A stretch of DNA of 43,647 bases, taken from CAZMXP01 sp964570285. Lineage in GTDB: Bacteria > Planctomycetota > PLA2. Both the position numbers and the translations under genes were made by a program. How positions within the stretch are numbered: position 1 is the first letter of the stretch; each line of letters begins with the position of its first letter. A model generated the notes under the pieces. That model did not search any database, had not been told where the DNA came from, and was given only the letters and a program-made list of their open reading frames with translations. This document shows positions 9,205 through 16,897 of this stretch, piece after piece. The stretch is from assembly GCA_964570285.1 (NCBI GenBank), contig CAZMXP010000042.1:1-43647 (forward strand). The letters are read 5' to 3'.

Positions 9205-10527
9205 ATGCCCTCCCCCCGGCCCCCCACCGATCAGCTTTCGCCCTACCACAGGACGGTCCGGGAGCTCTCCGACCGGATCGTCGAGGCGCAGCGCCCGATC
9301 CGCATCCTCGACGCCTGCAAGTGGGGCGACGACGTCGAGGCGCGCTTCTTCGAGCAGGGGTGCAAGGAGCTGCCCCAGGTGACGCGCGACTCCTACCTCG
9401 CCCGGCCGCTCGGCTACGACATGAACGAGAAGCACCAGGAGTTCTACGTCATCGAGCGCGACATCCGGCGCGAGCTCGGCATGATCAACACCTGCGGCTC
9501 GCTGATGCTGAAGGCGTGCAAGGAGTACCACGTCGTCCTGACGCTGCTCGAGAACCGCGCGACGCCGACCTTCTCCGCGATCTCGCAGGGGCTCTACGGA
9601 TCCACCTTCGACCGCTTCCACGCGGGCGACCCGACGCTCGGCGACCTCGCGCGCACGATGATGGAGATCCTCTCCCGGCTCGACAAGGACACGCTGCTCG
9701 AAAAGGAGGAGAAGACCGTGAACGCCGAGGCGGCGGTCGCGCGACTGCAGGAGCGCGTCGACCGCTACTTCGGCCCGGGCGTCGTGCGCGTGAAGCTCGA
9801 CGACGGCGTCATCAGCGACGCGGCGGCGGGCGCCGACTACATCAAGATCCGCCGCGGCGCCGCGTTCAGCGAGCGCGAGCTCGACGTGCTCGAGGTGCAC
9901 GAGGGGTGGGTCCACATCGGCACGACGATGAACGGCCTCATGCAGCCGGTGGCGACCTTCCTCGGCAAGGGCACGCCGTCGTGCACCGTCACGCAGGAGG
10001 GGCTCGCGATCATCCAGGAGATCTTCTCCTTCAAGTCGATGCCGGCGCGCATCCGGCGGCTCACCGAGCGCGCCGAGGCGATCCGCCTCGCCGAGGAGGG
10101 GGCCGACTTCCTCGAGGTCTTCCGCGCGCTGCTCGCGCTCGGCAACGACGAGCGCACCGCCTACCAGACCGCGCAGCGCACCTTCCGCGGCTGCCTGCCC
10201 GCGGGCACGGGGCCGTTCACGAAGGACGTCTCCTACAGCCGCGGCTTCATCCTTCTCTACAACTTCATCCGCGTCGCGGTGCGGCAGGGGCTCGCGAGCC
10301 GCATCCCGCTGCTGTTTCTCGGCAAGACGCGGCTCTCCGACCTCGGCGCGCTGCACCAGCTCGTCGAGGAGGGCATCGCGGTGCCGCCGCGCTACCTGCC
10401 GCCGCCCTACGACGACCTGCGCGGGCTCTCGGCGTGGATGTGCTATTCGAACTTCCTCAACACGATCAACCTGTCGCGGGCGGCGGAGGACTACGCGGCG
10501 CTGCTCTCCGGCAAGGCTCACATGTAG
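9205..10527 (+). CDS. DUF1704 / QEGLA-motif metallopeptidase-like protein
   Basis: 440 residues. It contains HEGWVH near residue 233 (HExxxH) and TQEGLA near 265, the two hallmarks of the DUF1704 family (often annotated as flavohemoglobin expression-modulating QEGLA motif protein). Eukaryotic relatives of this fold act as tubulin tyrosine carboxypeptidases with an HExxxH zinc site, so a peptidase activity is plausible. The bacterial substrate is unknown. Start ATG 9205; the ribosome binding site is weak. The 3' end overlaps the convergent rlmA-like gene by 10 bases. It is divergent from mltA across 55 bases. Confidence 0.85.
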   Translation: MPSPRPPTDQLSPYHRTVRELSDRIVEAQRPIRILDACKWGDDVEARFFEQGCKELPQVTRDSYLARPLGYDMNEKHQEFYVIERDIRRELGMINTCGSLMLKACKEYHVVLTLLENRATPTFSAISQGLYGSTFDRFHAGDPTLGDLARTMMEILSRLDKDTLLEKEEKTVNAEAAVARLQERVDRYFGPGVVRVKLDDGVISDAAAGADYIKIRRGAAFSERELDVLEVHEGWVHIGTTMNGLMQPVATFLGKGTPSCTVTQEGLAIIQEIFSFKSMPARIRRLTERAEAIRLAEEGADFLEVFRALLALGNDERTAYQTAQRTFRGCLPAGTGPFTKDVSYSRGFILLYNFIRVAVRQGLASRIPLLFLGKTRLSDLGALHQLVEEGIAVPPRYLPPPYDDLRGLSAWMCYSNFLNTINLSRAAEDYAALLSGKAHM

Positions 10528-11309
10528 ACGTGGATCTCGCTCGCGAGGGTGACGTCCATCCTCTCGAGCGCCTTCACGCGCGGCTGCGCGCTGTGGCGCG
10601 CGCCGCGGTAGGTCGCGAGCAGGAGGTCCTTGAGGCCGTCGGGTTCGACGCGGACGCGCTCGCGCGAGGTCTCGCGCCTGAGGAAATGGAAGCTGTCGAG
10701 GGGGCGCGGGGGCCGCTCGACGAGGTCGCCCCGGCCGAGCACCGCCTCGCGCAGCTCGATCAGGTCGTCGGGCGCCGGCACGACGACGATCAGGTGCCCC
10801 TCCGGCTTCAGCACGCGCCGGAACTCCGCGGCGTTGGTCGGGCCCGTCACCGAGAAGAGGAGGTCGAACGTCGCGTCGGGGAAGGGGAGGAAGCGGTCGG
10901 CGTTCGCGGCGACCCACATCGGGCCGGGGTCGCGCTTCGCCGCGCGCTCGAGCGCGTAGACGGAAAGGTCGAGGCCGCATCCCTCCTCGCCGATGGCCGT
11001 CACGAGGAAGCCGGGCCCGCAGCCGACGTCGAGCACGAGCGGCTCCTCCCCCAGCGACGCCGCGAGCGTCGTCAGGTCCATCAGCAGCCCGGCGCCGATC
11101 CCCTTCGCGAAGAGCCGCTCGCGCGCCTGCACGCTCTCCCTGCTGTCGCCGGGCTCGTCGCTCTTCTTGTCCTGCGGCTGGAGCAGGTTCAGGTAGCCGC
11201 TGCGGGCGAGGTCGAAGGAGTGCCCCTTCGGGCACGCGTAGACCCGCTCGCCGGGGCGCAGCGGCTGGCGGCAGTCGCGGACGGAGCAGAGGAGCGGGAC
11301 CTCCCTCAT
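10518..11309 (-). CDS. rlmA: 23S rRNA (guanine-N1)-methyltransferase, RlmA family
   Basis: 263 residues. The N-terminal zinc ribbon has C8, C13, C26 and H30 (CPKGHSFD), followed by ARSGYLNLL, which is diagnostic of RlmA(I/II). The SAM-binding motif I is VLDVGCGPG at about 92-100, and FDLLFSVTGP matches the downstream Rossmann strands. The enzyme methylates N1 of a guanine in helix 35 of 23S rRNA (G745 or G748 in E. coli numbering, depending on subtype). I cannot tell the subtype from the sequence. Start ATG 11309. It overlaps the convergent DUF1704 gene at its 3' end. Confidence 0.9.
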   Translation of the reverse strand: MREVPLLCSVRDCRQPLRPGERVYACPKGHSFDLARSGYLNLLQPQDKKSDEPGDSRESVQARERLFAKGIGAGLLMDLTTLAASLGEEPLVLDVGCGPGFLVTAIGEEGCGLDLSVYALERAAKRDPGPMWVAANADRFLPFPDATFDLLFSVTGPTNAAEFRRVLKPEGHLIVVVPAPDDLIELREAVLGRGDLVERPPRPLDSFHFLRRETSRERVRVEPDGLKDLLLATYRGARHSAQPRVKALERMDVTLASEIHVYM

Positions 11310-11368
11310 CGAGGCCGGATTCTAGGGTTTCCGGGGGCGCGGGGCGATGGGGAAGGGGGGTGGTTCCG

Positions 11369-11518
11369 GTGGAGTTTCTGCCGATGTCGGGCCCCGGGCG
11401 CAACGACCCCTGCCCCTGCGAGAGCGGGAGGAAGTACAGGAAGTGCTGCCTCCCGCACGCTTCAAGGGCCGCCTCCTACACGCATGACGACCGCGAGCGC
11501 GCGCTGGAGCACCCCTAG
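11369..11518 (+). CDS. SEC-C motif mini-protein
   Basis: A short gene of 49 codons from the GTG at 11369, or 44 from the ATG at 11384. It encodes GRNDPCPCESGRKYRKCC, an almost perfect SEC-C zinc-binding motif (CxCx8CC), with Glu replacing the usual Gly after the second cysteine. SEC-C is known as the C-terminal tail of SecA, where it binds zinc and SecB, and it also occurs in stand-alone proteins. A purine-rich GGAAGGGGGG lies about 10 bases before the GTG, which favours the longer form. It could be a remnant of a larger gene, but no SecA-like sequence lies upstream. Confidence 0.65.
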   Translation: MEFLPMSGPGRNDPCPCESGRKYRKCCLPHASRAASYTHDDRERALEHP

Positions 11519-11570
11519 CGCGCCGCGCGCAGTGCGGCCCGCCCGACGCTGAACGCGCAGAGCGTTCATG

Positions 11571-11595
11571 GGGCCAGGCTCCGGGAGCCTGGCCC
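11571..11595. repeat. Perfect 11-bp hairpin containing GGAGCCTGGC-like core
   Basis: Arms GGGCCAGGCTC (11571-11581) and GAGCCTGGCCC (11585-11595) with loop CGG. The arm shares the AGCCTGGC core with the ends of the palindromic repeats at 18734 and 19341. A smaller hairpin (GAACGC/GCGTTC, 11551-11567) precedes it. Possibly a terminator for the SEC-C gene or a reduced repeat. No T-tract follows. Confidence 0.6.
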
Positions 11596-11613
11596 GCTCG
11601 TTCTAAAATCCAG

Positions 11614-11901
11614 ATGATGCCGAGACCGGTCGACGTGAAGCCGCTCAAGGGCTTTCGACTGCGGCTCCGCTATGACGACGGGGCCGAGGGCGATGTGGAC
11701 CTTTCCGACCTCGCGGGCAAGGGTGTATTCCGTGCGTGGAACAAACCGGGCGCGTTCGAGGCTGTGCATCTGACCGGCCACGGGTCAATCGCATGGAACG
11801 ACGAGCTCGAGCTCTGCCCGGACGCGCTCTACATGCAGCTCACCGGCAGGAAGCCCGCGCAGGTGTTTCCGTGCCTGAAGCGGTCCGGCGTGGATGCCTG
11901 A
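11614..11901 (+). CDS. DUF2442 domain protein
   Basis: 95 residues. The pattern VKPLKGFRLRLRYDDGAEGDVDLSDL...GVFRAW...IAWNDELELCPDALY is that of DUF2442, a small family fold often encoded beside a DUF4160 protein. Such pairs are frequently listed as possible toxin-antitoxin modules, although the biochemistry is not settled as far as I know. The first two codons are both ATG (11614 and 11617). The stop lies 8 bases inside the downstream DUF4160 gene, so the two are co-translated. Confidence 0.8.
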   Translation: MMPRPVDVKPLKGFRLRLRYDDGAEGDVDLSDLAGKGVFRAWNKPGAFEAVHLTGHGSIAWNDELELCPDALYMQLTGRKPAQVFPCLKRSGVDA

Positions 11902-12190
11902 GATCAGCCGGTGCTACGGCATCGTCATCCGCATGTACTGGCGCAACCACAACCCGCCGCACGTCCATGCGGAGTACTCGGGCCACGAGGCGCTGATCGA
12001 CATTCGCGGCGGCGCGGCGGTCGCCGGCTGGATCCCCTCGCGGGCGCGCGACCTCGTAGCGGAGTGGGTGACCCTGCGTCAGGCGGAGCTTCTGGCGCTC
12101 TGGGAGAAGGCGAAACGCCTTGAATCGCTCCCGCGAGTCGATCCGCTGCCCTTAAGGGTTTGTCCGACGAATAGTCGGACAAACCCCTAG
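11894..12190 (+). CDS. DUF4160 domain protein
   Basis: 98 residues from ATG 11894, overlapping the DUF2442 gene. The DUF4160 signature is clear: MPEISRCYGIVIRMYWRNHNPPHVHAEY followed by a short helical region. The domain proper ends around residue 80. The last dozen residues (RVCPTNSRTNP) are encoded by a 13-bp hairpin, so this tail probably results from a hairpin or repeat sitting over the original stop. It converges on the formate dehydrogenase gene, with a 4-base overlap at the stops. Confidence 0.8.
   Translation: MPEISRCYGIVIRMYWRNHNPPHVHAEYSGHEALIDIRGGAAVAGWIPSRARDLVAEWVTLRQAELLALWEKAKRLESLPRVDPLPLRVCPTNSRTNP
12156..12186. terminator. Perfect 13-bp hairpin between convergent genes
   Basis: Arms GGGTTTGTCCGAC (12156-12168) and GTCGGACAAACCC (12174-12186), loop GAATA. 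It lies at the shared 3' end of the DUF4160 gene (plus) and the formate dehydrogenase gene (minus) and could end both transcripts. T-tracts are weak, so a repeat or mRNA-stabilising role is also possible. Confidence 0.6.
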
Positions 12191-14976
12191 CGTACCGCGG
12201 CTTCCGCGGTGCGCTCGACGCGCACGGCGCAGAACTTGAACTCGGGGATCTTGCCGATGGGGTCGAGCTTGTCGGTGGTCAGCACGTTGGCCGCCGCCTC
12301 GCGGAAGTGGAAGGGGATGAAGACGGAGCCGGGCACGGCGTCGGTGCCCGAGCGCGCCTTCAGCGTGATCGCGCCGCGGCGGCTTGCGACCCTGACCCAG
12401 TCGCCGTCGGCGAGGCCGAGGCGCGCGAGGTCGGCGGGGTTGACCTCAACGAAGGCCTCGGGCTCGATCGCGTCGAGCGCCTTGCTGCGGCGCGTCATCA
12501 CGCCGGTGTGCCAGTGCTCGAGCACGCGGCCCGTCACGAGGATGAAGGGGTACTCCGCATCGGGCAGTTCGTCGGCGCCGGTGTGCTCGGCGGCGACGAA
12601 GCGCGCGCGGCCGTTCGCGGTCGGGAAGCCGTCGTCGAACATCACGACGGTGCCGTCGGACTCCTCGGGGTTGGGGCAGGGGTAGAGCTTGCCCGTCGCG
12701 CCGAGGTTCTCGTGGGTGAGCCCCTGGTAGGCGCTCGTCAGCGACGCGAACTCCTCGAAGATCTCGGCGGCGCTCCCGTACTCCATCGGATAGCCCATCC
12801 GGGTGCTGATTTCGCAGATGATCTGCCAGTCGAGGCGCGCCTCGCCCGGGGGCTGGAGCGCCTGCCGCCCCACCTGCACGCGCCGGTCGGTGTTCGTGAA
12901 GGTGCCGTCCTTCTCGAGCGCCGAGGTCGCGGGCAGCACGACGTCGGCAAACTCCGCCGTCTCGGTCAGGAAGATGTCCTGCACGACGAGGAAGTCGAGG
13001 TTCGAGAGCGCCTTCCGCACCTTGTTGGTGTTCGGGTCGCTCAGGAAGGGGTTCTCGCCGAGCATGTACATGCCGCGCACCTTCCCGTCGAGGGCGGCCT
13101 TCATGATCTCGACGACGGTCAGGCCCGGCTTCGGGTCGAGCTTCACCCCCCACGCCTTCTCGAACTTCGCCTGCGCGGCGGCGACGGGCTGGTAGTCGGG
13201 ATAGACCATCGGGATCAGCCCCGCGTCGGAGGCGCCCTGCACGTTGTTCTGGCCGCGCAGCGGGTGGAGCCCGGCCCCGTGCTTGCCAATGTTGCCGGTC
13301 ATCAGGCAGAGCGAGATGATGCAGCGGCAGTTGTCGGTGCCGTGCACGTGCTGGCTCATGCCCATGCCCCAGAAGGTGAGCGCCGCCTTCGCCTTCCCGT
13401 AGGCGATCGCGACCTCGCGGATCAGCGAGGGCTCGACGCCGCAGATCGCGCCGGCCATCTCCGGCGTGTAGCGCTTCACCGTCGCCGCGACCTTCTCGAA
13501 GTCGGTCGTGAACTCCGCGACGTAGTCGCGGTTCACGAGCCCCTCCTCGATGATCACGTGCATCATCGCGTTGTAGAACGCGACGTCGGTGCCGCTCCGG
13601 ATCTGGCAGAAGCGCCACGCGTGCTCGGCGATGCCCGAGCCGCGCGGATCGACGACGATCAGCTTCGTGCCGCTCCTCGCCGCCTCCTTGAAGAAGGAGG
13701 CCGCGACCGGGTGGTTCGACGTCGTGTTCGTGCCGGTCAAGAGCGCGACGTCGGAATTCCGGATGTCGCCGTAGGTCGTCGTCACCGCGCCGCTGCCGAT
13801 CATCTCGAGCAGCGCCGCGACCGACGACGCATGGCAGAGGCGCGTGCAGTGGTCCACGTTGTTGGTCCCGAACGCGGTCCGCACGAGCTTCTGGAAGAGG
13901 TAGGCCTCCTCGTTGCTGCACTTCGCCGAGCCGAAGCCGGCGAGGCCCCCGGGCCCCCTCTCCTTCCTGATCGCGAGCAGGCGCGACGCGACGAGGGAGA
14001 GCGCCTCCTCCCAGCTCGCCTCGCGGAAGGCGGGCATCACCTCCGCGTAGTCGACGATGCCGCCCGCCTGCCGCCCCCCCTTGCCCTCCTTGACCGCCGC
14101 GCTCAGCGCGCCCTTCGGGTAGCGCGTGCGGATGAGCGGGCGCAGCAGCCGGTGCGGGTGCATCACGTAGTCGTAGCCGTAGCGCCCCTTCACGCAGAGG
14201 CGCCCCTCGTTGCCGGGGCTCTCGCGCCCCTCGGCGAAGACGACGCGGTTCTCCGCCTCGTCCACGTGGAAGGTCAGCGCGCAGCCGACGCCGCAGTAGG
14301 GGCAGACGGAGTCGACGCTCTTGAGCTCCGAGCGCGGCCGGAGCGGCGCCGCGACGGGCTTGTTGATCAGCGCGCCGGTCGGGCAGGCCGCGACGCACTC
14401 GCCGCAGGCGACGCAGGTGCTCTCGCCCATCAGCGTGTCGAGGTCGAAGCTGATGCGCGCGGTGTAGCCCTTGCCGGTGCGGCCGATGACGTCGTTGTTC
14501 TGGATGTCGTCGCAGGCGCGGATGCAGCGGTCGCAGAGGATGCAGGCCTGGTGGTCGACGGCGATGACCGGCGACGACGCGTCGGCGGGGCGGTGGTTGC
14601 CGCGGGGCAGGCGCACCTCGACCCCGTAGCGCTCCGCGAGCGCAAGCAGCTGGTCGTCGGCGGTCGTGACCTGCTTCGGCGACGTCTCCGGCTGCTCGCT
14701 GAGCAGCAGCTCCGTCAGCATCGCCCGGCAGCGCTCGACCTTCTCGCTCTTCGTGCGGACGACCATCCCCTCCTCGGCCGCGCGCACGCAGGAGGCGGCC
14801 ATCACCCGGGCGCCCTCGATCTCGACGACGCACATGCGGCAGACGCCCACGGGCTCGAGCCTCGGCTCGTGGCAGAGGACCGGGATCTCGATCCCCGCCT
14901 CCCGCGCGGCGTTCCAGACCGTCGTCCCGGGGGCGACGGTCACCTTCCTGTCGTCGATGGTGAGCGTGATGGGCAT
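12187..14976 (-). CDS. fdhA: Formate dehydrogenase, catalytic (alpha) subunit, NAD-linked type
   Basis: 929 residues. The order is: N-terminal [2Fe-2S] domain (C35, C46, C49, C63); ferredoxin-like domain with CILCDRCIRAC (about 146-156) and CVACGECVAACP (about 189-200); a [4Fe-4S] site CPYCGVGC (about 224-231); then the molybdopterin oxidoreductase domains. The active-site segment DHCTRLCHASSV carries Cys at the position of selenocysteine in E. coli FdhF. It oxidises formate to CO2 (or the reverse) at a bis-MGD-bound Mo or W. The layout matches FdsA-type soluble subunits, which need a NuoE/NuoF-like diaphorase. Such a fusion is encoded at 19412-20947. Start ATG 14976. NarB-type or other molybdoenzymes are less likely given the active-site motif. 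Confidence 0.9.
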   Translation of the reverse strand: MPITLTIDDRKVTVAPGTTVWNAAREAGIEIPVLCHEPRLEPVGVCRMCVVEIEGARVMAASCVRAAEEGMVVRTKSEKVERCRAMLTELLLSEQPETSPKQVTTADDQLLALAERYGVEVRLPRGNHRPADASSPVIAVDHQACILCDRCIRACDDIQNNDVIGRTGKGYTARISFDLDTLMGESTCVACGECVAACPTGALINKPVAAPLRPRSELKSVDSVCPYCGVGCALTFHVDEAENRVVFAEGRESPGNEGRLCVKGRYGYDYVMHPHRLLRPLIRTRYPKGALSAAVKEGKGGRQAGGIVDYAEVMPAFREASWEEALSLVASRLLAIRKERGPGGLAGFGSAKCSNEEAYLFQKLVRTAFGTNNVDHCTRLCHASSVAALLEMIGSGAVTTTYGDIRNSDVALLTGTNTTSNHPVAASFFKEAARSGTKLIVVDPRGSGIAEHAWRFCQIRSGTDVAFYNAMMHVIIEEGLVNRDYVAEFTTDFEKVAATVKRYTPEMAGAICGVEPSLIREVAIAYGKAKAALTFWGMGMSQHVHGTDNCRCIISLCLMTGNIGKHGAGLHPLRGQNNVQGASDAGLIPMVYPDYQPVAAAQAKFEKAWGVKLDPKPGLTVVEIMKAALDGKVRGMYMLGENPFLSDPNTNKVRKALSNLDFLVVQDIFLTETAEFADVVLPATSALEKDGTFTNTDRRVQVGRQALQPPGEARLDWQIICEISTRMGYPMEYGSAAEIFEEFASLTSAYQGLTHENLGATGKLYPCPNPEESDGTVVMFDDGFPTANGRARFVAAEHTGADELPDAEYPFILVTGRVLEHWHTGVMTRRSKALDAIEPEAFVEVNPADLARLGLADGDWVRVASRRGAITLKARSGTDAVPGSVFIPFHFREAAANVLTTDKLDPIGKIPEFKFCAVRVERTAEAAVR

Positions 14977-15017
14977 CTGGCCCGAATCCTATCCGCCCCG
15001 CCCCGGGGCGGCAACGC

Positions 15018-15034
15018 GGGGGGGCGCGGGGGGG
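15018..15034. repeat. G-run motif GGGGGGG-CGC-GGGGGGG
   Basis: Two runs of seven G separated by CGC, just upstream of the formate dehydrogenase start and next to repeat A. Similar motifs occur at 18315, 19314 and 24721. Confidence 0.7.
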
Positions 15035-15040
15035 CGTCCC

Positions 15041-15114
15041 GTGACAGGTAACTTCGCCGCCAAACCGGGTTACCCCGCCGGGAGAGGCCGCGGCGGGATC
15101 ACCTGGCACGGTAC
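15041..15114 (-). repeat. REP-like palindromic repeat, copy A
   Basis: On the minus strand it begins GTACCGTGCCAGGTGATCCC and ends GAAGTTACCTGTCAC, so the two ends are near-inverted repeats (GTGCCAGGTGA / TTACCTGTCAC). The S41 protease reading frame runs into it and ends at a TAA inside it (15072-15070). It shares its left arm and GATCCCGCCGCG block with copy B. Confidence 0.75.
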
Positions 15115-16338
15115 GCGGACGACGCGGAGGGGGCGAGGCGGTGGCTTCGCGATCATCTGCTCCGCAACCTCGCAGGCGCGATCGAGCACGGTGTCGCGGC
15201 CGTTGGCGTAGGGGAGGACGAGGTCGACCTCGTGGTCGGGGGCGACGCCGACGCCTTCCAGCCGGACGCCGTCGGTGACGACGTCTCGGATCGGCACCTC
15301 GACGTAGGAGCCGTCGGGCAGCTTGAAGAAGCCCGCGCCGAGGACCGCCCCCTCGGTGCGCCGCCCCACGAGCGTGCCGATGCCTTCCTTCCGCACCTTG
15401 TGGGCAAGCATCTCCTTCGCGCTGCGGGTGCGCTCGTCGATCACGAAGACAACCGGCTTCGTCCAGAGCGCGGGACGCGCCTTCCCGAGCAGGCCGAAGA
15501 GGCGCGGCGGTTCGGGGCGGAAGACATCGAGGATCGCCTCCGTCACGTGGGTCATGCCCCCGCGCCCCCTGAGATCGACCACCAACGCGTCGCAGTCGTT
15601 GAACCTCTGCCCGACCGCCTCCCGCAAGACCGCGGGGAGGCCCTGCTGGCAGTACCAGAAGTGCAGCGTGCCGATGCGCGCCTTGCCGCGCTCGAGGACG
15701 CGCACGCTGCTCTTCGCCGCATCGACGCCGCTCATGCGCTCGGGCGCGAGCGCAACCTCGAAGCGCGACGACGCGTCGGCCTCGCGCTGCACGAGCAGCC
15801 GCAGCGTCCGGCCCTCGGCGGCGCGCAGGAAGCAGAGCCGCGGGGCAAGCGCGTCCGGGTCGTAGCCCGCGCCTACGGTGCGGTCGCTCGCGAAGACGTC
15901 GACGCCGTCCACCTCGACGATGCGGTCGCCGCGGCGGAGGCCCGCGCGCTCTGCCGGGCCGCCCTCGAAGAACGCTCGCACGAAGAGGCGGCCTGGCATC
16001 GCCTCCTCGAGCAGCAGGCCGTTCGTCAGGCTGCGCTCGCCGCGAAGCTCCCGGAGCATCTCCTCGCAGACGTCGCCGTCGAGGATCGCGAGATGCGACG
16101 CCTTCAGCTCGCCCAGCATCTCCTGGAGCACGCGATGCAGCTCCGGGCCCGGCCGCGCCGCGTCGGCGCGCGGCCGGAAACGCAGCTTGAGCGCCTCCCA
16201 GTCCACGCCGTGGAGGCCCGGGTCGTAGAAGTGCTTCTTCACGTGCAGACAGCAGGCGTCGAAGGTCTCGAGCGTCTCGCCGGATGCGAGCGCGGCCCGC
16301 GCGAGGAGGAGCAGCAGGAGGGCGAGCGTGCGGAACAT
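15070..16338 (-). CDS. S41 family (C-terminal processing) serine protease with PDZ domain
   Basis: 422 residues from ATG 16338. A longer frame from 16476 exists, but only the shorter start gives a signal peptide (MFRTLALLLLLLARAALASG). The PDZ domain covers about 105-190 (GGPAERAGLRRGDRIVEVDG). The S41 domain follows, with ALVVDLRGRGG (251-261), the nucleophile serine at about 306 in DERTRSAKEM, and the family hallmark EGVGVAPDHEVDL (361-373). Such proteases act in the periplasm on tails of envelope proteins. The last 14 residues or so (VPCQVIPPRPLPAG) are encoded by the palindromic repeat A and are probably not part of the ancestral protein. Confidence 0.88.
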   Translation of the reverse strand: MFRTLALLLLLLARAALASGETLETFDACCLHVKKHFYDPGLHGVDWEALKLRFRPRADAARPGPELHRVLQEMLGELKASHLAILDGDVCEEMLRELRGERSLTNGLLLEEAMPGRLFVRAFFEGGPAERAGLRRGDRIVEVDGVDVFASDRTVGAGYDPDALAPRLCFLRAAEGRTLRLLVQREADASSRFEVALAPERMSGVDAAKSSVRVLERGKARIGTLHFWYCQQGLPAVLREAVGQRFNDCDALVVDLRGRGGMTHVTEAILDVFRPEPPRLFGLLGKARPALWTKPVVFVIDERTRSAKEMLAHKVRKEGIGTLVGRRTEGAVLGAGFFKLPDGSYVEVPIRDVVTDGVRLEGVGVAPDHEVDLVLPYANGRDTVLDRACEVAEQMIAKPPPRPLRVVRVPCQVIPPRPLPAG

Positions 16339-16419
16339 GCAGGCGATTCTAGATCGCCCCGACCGCTCCAATGGGAGGCGGGCCTTGACGGGGGTTTCTT
16401 CGCGGGCAGAGTGGGGAGG

Positions 16420-16716
16420 ATGGTGCGCATGACGAGCAGGCTCAGGTTCACTCTGCCGAAGGCGATCGCGGTCCAATACGGGATCCGGCCCGGGGACGAA
16501 GTCACGTTCGTCGCCGAGGGCGATGCGATCCTTGTGCTCCCCACCAGCCGCGGCCGACGCCCCAAGAGGGAGCCTGCCAAGCGCGCGAGGTCGTTCAAGA
16601 AGGCGATGGAGCGCCGGCGGCGCGCGGAGGCGGCGCGCCCGGAAGCCGCGGCCGAGGCCGCCACGGGACGTGGCTGGATGCGCGAGGATCTCGGCGGCCG
16701 CGGTCGCGCTCGTTGA
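16420..16716 (+). CDS. AbrB/MazE-like antitoxin
   Basis: 98 residues from ATG 16420 (second ATG at 16429), preceded by a GGGGAGG ribosome binding site. The N-terminal half is a swapped-hairpin AbrB fold: RLRFTLPKAIAVQYGIRPGDEVTFVAEGDAILVLP. The C-terminal half is basic and alanine-rich, as in antitoxins whose tail binds the toxin. It lies just before remnants of a PIN-domain toxin in the overlapping frame at 16670, so it was probably the antitoxin of a VapBC-type pair. It is divergent from the S41 protease gene. Confidence 0.72.
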   Translation: MVRMTSRLRFTLPKAIAVQYGIRPGDEVTFVAEGDAILVLPTSRGRRPKREPAKRARSFKKAMERRRRAEAARPEAAAEAATGRGWMREDLGGRGRAR

Positions 16717-16829
16717 TGCGAACGTCGTCGTCTACGCGTACGAAACCGCGACAGGAAGCGGAGGCGCATCGCCGAGGACTCGGTCCGGCTCCCGCACCAG
16801 GCGATCGTCGAGTTCCGCTTCCTACCAAG
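16670..16829 (+). pseudogene. Truncated, frameshifted vapC (PIN toxin) remnant
   Basis: From a GTG at 16670 the frame reads AAVALVDANVVVYAYE, the typical N-terminus of a VapC PIN ribonuclease with the first catalytic Asp. After about residue 25 the PIN-like sequence continues in another frame (RKRRRIAEDSVRLPHQAIVEFRFL), so there is a frameshift near 16757. The gene is then cut off at about 16821 by palindromic repeat B. The remaining acidic catalytic residues are absent. The antitoxin upstream seems intact. Confidence 0.6.
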
Positions 16830-16897
16830 TAACTTCGTCATGTCATTTCGAACATGTTTGGTAGGCAGCATCGCGGCGGGATCAACCGGCACCGTAC
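16823..16897 (-). repeat. REP-like palindromic repeat, copy B
   Basis: On the minus strand it starts GTACGGTGCCGGTTGATCCC and ends GAAGTTACTTGGTA. It has a nested hairpin: CCTACCAA (16821-16828) pairs with TTGGTAGG (16858-16865). The aldehyde ferredoxin oxidoreductase stop (TGA, 16884-16882) lies inside it, and its other end interrupts the vapC remnant. Confidence 0.75.

Noticed and set aside
9160..11403. 747-codon minus-strand frame across the DUF1704 and rlmA genes
   Set aside because: It spans two well-supported genes on opposite strands and has no domain.
12307..15051. Very long plus-strand open frame of 914 codons opposite formate dehydrogenase
   Set aside because: It is the antisense shadow of a clear molybdoenzyme gene. 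High GC leaves opposite frames open, and the translation is Arg/Glu/Val-rich low complexity.
12446..15109. 887-codon minus-strand frame overlapping formate dehydrogenase in another phase
   Set aside because: Same-strand shadow with Arg/Gly/Ala-rich composition. The real frame has iron-sulfur and active-site motifs.
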